Shown here: positions 16,986 through 20,176 of the stretch, piece by piece
How positions within the stretch are numbered: position 1 is the first letter of the stretch
Layout: every line of letters starts with the position of its first letter
Assembly (NCBI GenBank): GCA_003427395.1
Contig: BFEA01000196.1
Location: forward strand, 1,020,336 to 1,040,511
Origin: Chara braunii
Lineage: Eukaryota > Streptophyta > Charophyceae > Charales > Characeae
Direction of reading: 5' to 3'
Length of the DNA stretch: 20,176 nucleotides
Notes under the pieces: model-generated
What the model saw: the letters and a program-made list of their open reading frames with translations, nothing else
What the model was told of the DNA's origin: nothing
The model's database searches: none
Made by a program: the position numbers and the translations under genes

Positions 16986-17914
16986 TGCAATCAGACTCGC
17001 TTTCTTGTCCACTTCGCATACATACAAACAGATGGTGATTCACACTAGCGCAGCACGCCCACTCGAAGCTAAGAGATATGGAGAATGAGAACACAGTTCA
17101 GATCCGAAATCACTCCAACAAGCTATGGCGCTTCAGCGCTTGCACACACCACTCTCGTCACTGTGTCCAACACCACCATTTGCACATAATCAACTCTCGA
17201 TCACCCTGAATACTCCACACGCTTCCCTCTCTTACACACACCAAAGCCTATCTTCCTCCTACAGCAGCTATGGCCGCTCTACTACTACTGACTATGGCTA
17301 CGTTGTCTTCCTTCACCCCACTTCGACTTCGGGCGACGTGCAGACCACCTCGCACAAGACGCTGTAGCAGCGCTTCCGCATGGGTTACGCAGCGAATGCC
17401 CGAGTGTTGGACGCTGCCTCTTGATTTATACTTTTGTAACTCGTTGGTCTGCCCCCTTTTCCACCGGGCCCATGGTGCACACAGTCCCTTATAGTACTTG
17501 CTGACTGTACAAAGTGAGACTGGGACTGGGTACCGCTGACTCATCGAAGTTGTCTAAACGTGAGACACTTTCGAAAGGCCACTTCCGGACCTTCCGGAAG
17601 TCTGTGGACTTGGCCTTTCGAGTACTGTAGCAGCTACGACCTTGACCTTTCAGGACTGTAGCAGCTACAACCTTGACCTCTCAGAACACCTACAGCTACG
17701 ACCTTTACAGAGTTGTGACCCCTGCTCCACAAACCTACAGATCGAACCCCTACATCTACACAGACCTACGACAGACAACAACCAATTACCGAAACACAGG
17801 TCACGGGCTCAAACACTCGGGGGTCAACTCGATACTGTACATGGGTAAGGTGAGGTCTGGGGATCGAACTCTAGGGCCCGCATCTGTGACTGCAAAGAGG
17901 TGAAAACCGTTTCA
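16986..17914 (-). repeat. 5' LTR (right copy)
   Basis: A 929 bp direct repeat of 9139-10045, TG...CA. It carries a segment of about 40 bp (17175-17218, TTTGCACATAATCAACTCTC onward) missing from the other LTR, and lacks a segment of about 30 bp present there. The internal stem-loop CGAAAGGCCA/TGGCCTTTCG is conserved at 17572-17581 and 17611-17620 with a changed loop. At least nine substitutions fall in its first 130 bases compared with the other copy. Confidence 0.95.
17424..17430 (-). promoter_or_regulatory. TATA-like box of the 5' LTR promoter
   Basis: On the element strand TATAAAT at 17430-17424 is preserved at the equivalent place in the other LTR (9541-9535). Transcription would start some 30 bases downstream (towards 17395) and run into the leader. 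Confidence 0.6.
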
Positions 17915-17918
17915 CATA
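17915..17918. repeat. Target-site duplication, right copy (CATA)
   Basis: Matches CATA at 9135-9138. See the left copy for the boundary ambiguity. Confidence 0.8.
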
Positions 17919-18005
17919 TCTCCATGCAGGTAGTACCCAGCTTTCTGATAGAAAGATGACACTGACGGTAACAGTTTATGCTATCTTTTTATAGTTATTC
18001 AGTCG

Positions 18006-18095
18006 CGCACAACCAATAAAGGCAACAGCTGGGAAGAGGTCCCACTTAGACGCACAACCTGTAAAGGCAAGAGCTGGGAAGAGGCCCCACTTAGT
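18006..18095. repeat. 45 bp tandem duplication (2 copies)
   Basis: Units at 18006-18050 and 18051-18095 start CGCACAACC and end CCCACTTAG, with about five differences. Confidence 0.93.
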
Positions 18096-18117
18096 AGTAT
18101 TCTTCCATAGGGTCCCG

Positions 18118-18247
18118 CTCCACTACTCTCCAAATATGCAATGAATCTTCCGCTAGAACATGGAAACATTCACCATCACATTCTCCACTACTCTCCGAAT
18201 GTGCAATGAATCTTCTGCTAGAACATGGAAAGATTCACCGTCACATT
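18118..18247. repeat. 65 bp tandem duplication (2 copies)
   Basis: Units at 18118-18182 and 18183-18247 start CTCCACTACTCTCC and end ATCACATT or GTCACATT, with five differences. Together with the 45 bp pair it shows repeated local duplication in this flank. Confidence 0.95.
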
Positions 18248-18911
18248 TTTTGTCTTTCGCGCATGTCGAGAGTAGTTGAGTGAGGCCCATAGATTACAAA
18301 AGATCAATAACGGGAAACTGGGTAAGTGCTATAAGTGCTATAGCCCACCCCAGATTCTTCTATTTCCTTTTTGTGAGAAGCTCAGCAATTGAGCAAATCG
18401 ACAAGCAGGTTCCCCACAGACACTCCATAAGCAAAGGAACAAACTGTCTGTAAGTTCAAAAAGGACAGTGAAAAAGAGGAAACAAGAAGAAGAAGAAGAA
18501 AATTTAAAGCAGAAGAAGAAGAAAGAACCCCCACCTATTGAGGTGAGCTGACATGCAGGAAACGAACTTGTCTGTGCAAACAGTTTCATATCATATCCAT
18601 TCGGGTAGACAAAAAAAGGATGACATGAAAATTACTGTGCTGTGGGTGATTCGTCAGGACAGGTTGGACAGACATGGCTGCTGTCAGTGAGGGGTTGGCC
18701 GGAAAAGCCCTCTCAGACGAAGAGTCTCCCGATGTAGACCTTGAAACATACAGCCCAGTACCTATCTACCATCATGCGAAACAACAGCCAAGGGAACAGG
18801 CTTAAACTACACAGCTACACACATCTACACGAAATTCGTAGTAAGAGGCACACCCCGTTACAGGCCCACAACTGGCCGAGACAGAGAAGGGGGATGAAGA
18901 AAAAGTGGCCG
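18248..18911. other. Unassigned sequence with GAA-rich tract
   Basis: 18484-18530 is an imperfect (GAA)n stretch, which alone explains the Ser/Phe-rich open frame on the minus strand (18338-18589). No gene or RNA was recognised in the rest. Confidence 0.5.
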
Positions 18912-19390
18912 GCAGGTCCTCCACCGTTTGACTACAACTACAATGCGTTGCGGGCAGGCATTATTCGAAGAGAACTGCATTGCCCGCCCACAGGCACTGT
19001 TCGAACACATTTGAGTACAATTACATTCTGGGCAGGCACTATTCGAAGATAACTGCATCGCGCGCACACAGGCATTGTTCGAGCACAGCTGCACCGTGGG
19101 CAGATACCGTTTGAAGACCAGTGCATTGTGGGCAGGCATCTTTGAAAGACAACGGCATCGCTGTCAGGCACCATTCGAAGACAAGGACATCGATGGCAGG
19201 CGCCTTTCGAATACAACTCATCACGGGCAGGGACCGTTTGAATACAAACGGCATCACCCTGCCCGTTCGAATACAAATGGCAGGGACCGTTTGAATACAA
19301 ACGGCATCACCCTGCCCGTTCGAATACAAACGGCATACAACTACATTACGGGAAGGCACCATTCAAATACAACTACATGACGGGCAGGCA
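18912..19390. repeat. Degenerate ~32 bp minisatellite centred on TTCGAA
   Basis: About a dozen diverged copies of a unit close to GGGCAGGCACCATTCGAA followed by (T/G)ACAACT(A/G)CAT. Most copies keep TTCGAA or one base off it. Lengths vary from about 28 to 40 bp. Multiple open frames on both strands reflect the repeat and look like no protein family. Confidence 0.88.
19226..19331. repeat. 53 bp perfect tandem duplication carrying a nested hairpin
   Basis: Bases 19226-19277 recur exactly at 19279-19330. Each copy contains GGCAGGG, A, CCGTTTG, AATA, CAAACGG, CATCA, CCCTGCC. This gives an inner perfect 7 bp stem with a 4-base loop, enclosed by a second perfect 7 bp stem (19226-19232 with 19257-19263; 19279-19285 with 19310-19316). 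Confidence 0.95.
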
Positions 19391-19395
19391 CATGG

Positions 19396-19481
19396 ACGGT
19401 CACCAGCTGTTCATTTTGTTCGAGATGGAATTCGACAGGTAGAAGTACGGTCGCCAGCTGTTCATTTTGTTCAAGTTGGTA
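19396..19481. repeat. 51 bp-period direct repeat
   Basis: ACGGTC(A/G)CCAGCTGTTCA followed by TTTTGTTC(G/A)AG occurs at 19396 and 19447, two copies. Confidence 0.85.
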
Positions 19482-19756
19482 CGTACTATGCAGTACATGC
19501 CATCTCGATATCTAGTTATATTCATTGCGCATGCATGCTACTAACCCTGCACGGCCATGCAACGCTTTTCCACGATGACAAGGATGAGCAGAATGACCAT
19601 CTTAGTTGGACAAAACGCATCTCACAACCATGAGATCCAGAGGAACACGGTAATGACGTGGAACAGTAGTTCGACACGAAAAAAACAATTAAAAGGTGCG
19701 CTACGTGGCCGAGTTTTAGACTTATAAATTTTTAAGAGCTTTTAGACTTTGTTTTG

Positions 19757-19868
19757 AGTCATTGCCGATCATGCTCCTAAAAGCATGGATCCTGACGTGG
19801 AACCCAGGACTCAGTCATTGCCGGTAATGCTCCTAATAGCATGGATCCTGACGTGGAACAGGGGATTC
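19757..19868. repeat. 56 bp tandem duplication leading into the minisatellite
   Basis: AGTCATTGCCG(A/G)T(C/A)ATGCTCC, then GCATGGATCCTGACGTGGAAC, occurs from 19757 and from 19813. The second copy runs straight into the GACGTGGAACAGGGG array, so the array unit probably grew from the tail of this repeat. Confidence 0.9.
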
Positions 19869-20176
19869 AGACGTGGAACAGGGGATTCAGACGTGGAACA
19901 GGGGATTCAGAGGTGGAACAGGACGATTCAGACGTGGAACAGGGGGATTCAGACGTGGAACAGGGGGGTTCTGACGTGGAACAGGGGATTGGGGATTCTG
20001 ACGTGGAACAGGGGATTGGGGATTCTAACGTGGAACAGGGGAATTCTGACGTGGAACAGGGGGATTCTGACGTGGAACAGGGGGATTCTGACGTGGAACA
20101 GGGGGATTCTGACGTGGAACAGGGGGATTCTGACGTGGAACAGGAGGATTCAGACGTGGAACAGGGGGGTTCTGAC
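19850..20176 (+). repeat. 20-27 bp minisatellite with GACGTGG motif, running off the window
   Basis: Fifteen complete units and the start of a sixteenth. Unit lengths are 20, 20, 20, 21, 21, 21, 27, 27 and then 21 to the end. The usual unit is GACGTGGAACAGGGGGATTC plus T or A. Eight or nine units carry TGACGTGG across the junction, a hybrid of the C-box and G-box cores recognised by plant bZIP factors. From 19910 every unit length is a multiple of three, and the frame from ATG 19841 stays open to the window end with a D-V-E-Q-G-D-S heptad. Five of the six frames of the unit are open, so this is weak evidence for coding. The right end is outside the window. Confidence 0.95.

Larger units (their letters stand above)
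9139..17914 (-). mobile_element. Full-length Ty3/gypsy LTR retrotransposon (chromovirus-like), decayed
   Basis: The 8776 bp element is transcribed leftwards. It has two LTRs with TG...CA termini, a short CATA target duplication, a PBS matching initiator-Met tRNA, a polypurine tract, and the order gag, protease, RT, RNase H, integrase, chromodomain-like tail. Integrase after RT/RNase H is what defines Ty3/gypsy as against Ty1/copia. The coding part spans roughly 15693 down to 10084 in several frames, with a leader of about 1.3 kb. Lesions include TAG at 15016-15018 and 13392-13394, frameshifts near 14050, 13830, 13650, 12965-12985, 11115 and 10735, protease Asp to Val and RT Tyr to His. The LTRs differ by many substitutions and several indels, so insertion is not recent. 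Confidence 0.96.

Noticed and set aside
16250-17088. Open frames of 141-220 codons on the plus strand across the retrotransposon leader
   Set aside because: They are antisense to the element, run through (CT)n and have no recognisable domain.
18338-18589. Small membrane-like protein (Ser/Phe-rich) on the minus strand
   Set aside because: The hydrophobic run is the antisense of a GAA-rich tract; no start context or family.
18912-19390. CRISPR-like array
   Set aside because: Repeats are diverged and contiguous without unique spacers of even length, the context is eukaryotic and there are no cas genes. It is a minisatellite.

Overview
The window is nuclear DNA from a repeat-rich eukaryote, most likely from the green plant/streptophyte lineage. 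The clues are a U6 snRNA-derived sequence of plant type, an LTR retrotransposon primed by initiator-Met tRNA, a decayed LINE, and long (GA)n arrays and minisatellites, with no bacterial gene organisation. The long coiled-coil N-terminal extension of the retrotransposon Gag resembles, from memory only, predicted proteins of the charophyte alga Chara braunii. That assignment is a guess that cannot be tested here. No intact host gene was recognised.

Layout. Positions 1-3000 hold (GA)n microsatellites that alternate with copies of a pyrimidine-rich unit of about 70 bp, plus a 57 bp tandem duplication. Inside this stretch (672-816) is a clean U6 snRNA retropseudogene with a short A-rich tail and a perfect 16 bp target-site duplication. 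Positions 3000-6100 are largely unassigned sequence with several two-copy tandem duplications. Positions about 5980-7320 carry a decayed LINE-type reverse transcriptase on the minus strand. Positions 7430-8740 contain hairpins, a 40 bp near-perfect palindrome, a tandem repeat of about 95 bp and smaller duplications. A long imperfect foldback (8964-9103) lies immediately left of the retrotransposon.

The dominant feature is a full-length Ty3/gypsy-type LTR retrotransposon of about 8.8 kb (9139-17914) in minus orientation. It has two LTRs of about 0.9 kb with TG...CA ends, a 4 bp CATA target duplication, a PBS complementary to initiator-Met tRNA one base inside the 5' LTR, and a polypurine tract against the 3' LTR. 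In element order the interior holds a 1.3 kb leader with a (GA)n array and 14 regularly spaced TTGAC[C/T] motifs, a coiled-coil Gag extension, capsid, CCHC zinc knuckle, protease, reverse transcriptase, RNase H, integrase and a chromodomain-like tail. All domains are in the right order, but the coding capacity is broken by two in-frame TAG codons, several frameshifts, loss of the protease catalytic Asp, and Tyr to His in the RT YxDD box. It therefore looks like a dead copy that could only move if helped in trans.

Right of the element (17915-20176) are more two-copy duplications, a minisatellite of about 32 bp built around TTCGAA that contains a twice-repeated nested hairpin, and a 20-27 bp minisatellite carrying (T)GACGTGG motifs that runs off the window end. 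The latter stays open in one frame (a seven-residue repeat) from an ATG at 19841, but five of its six frames are open, so coding is unproven.

I found no obviously new defence or metabolic system. The best leads are the TTGAC array in the retrotransposon leader, the foldback beside the insertion, the nested-hairpin minisatellite, the in-frame 34-residue duplication in pro, and the U6 retrocopy.
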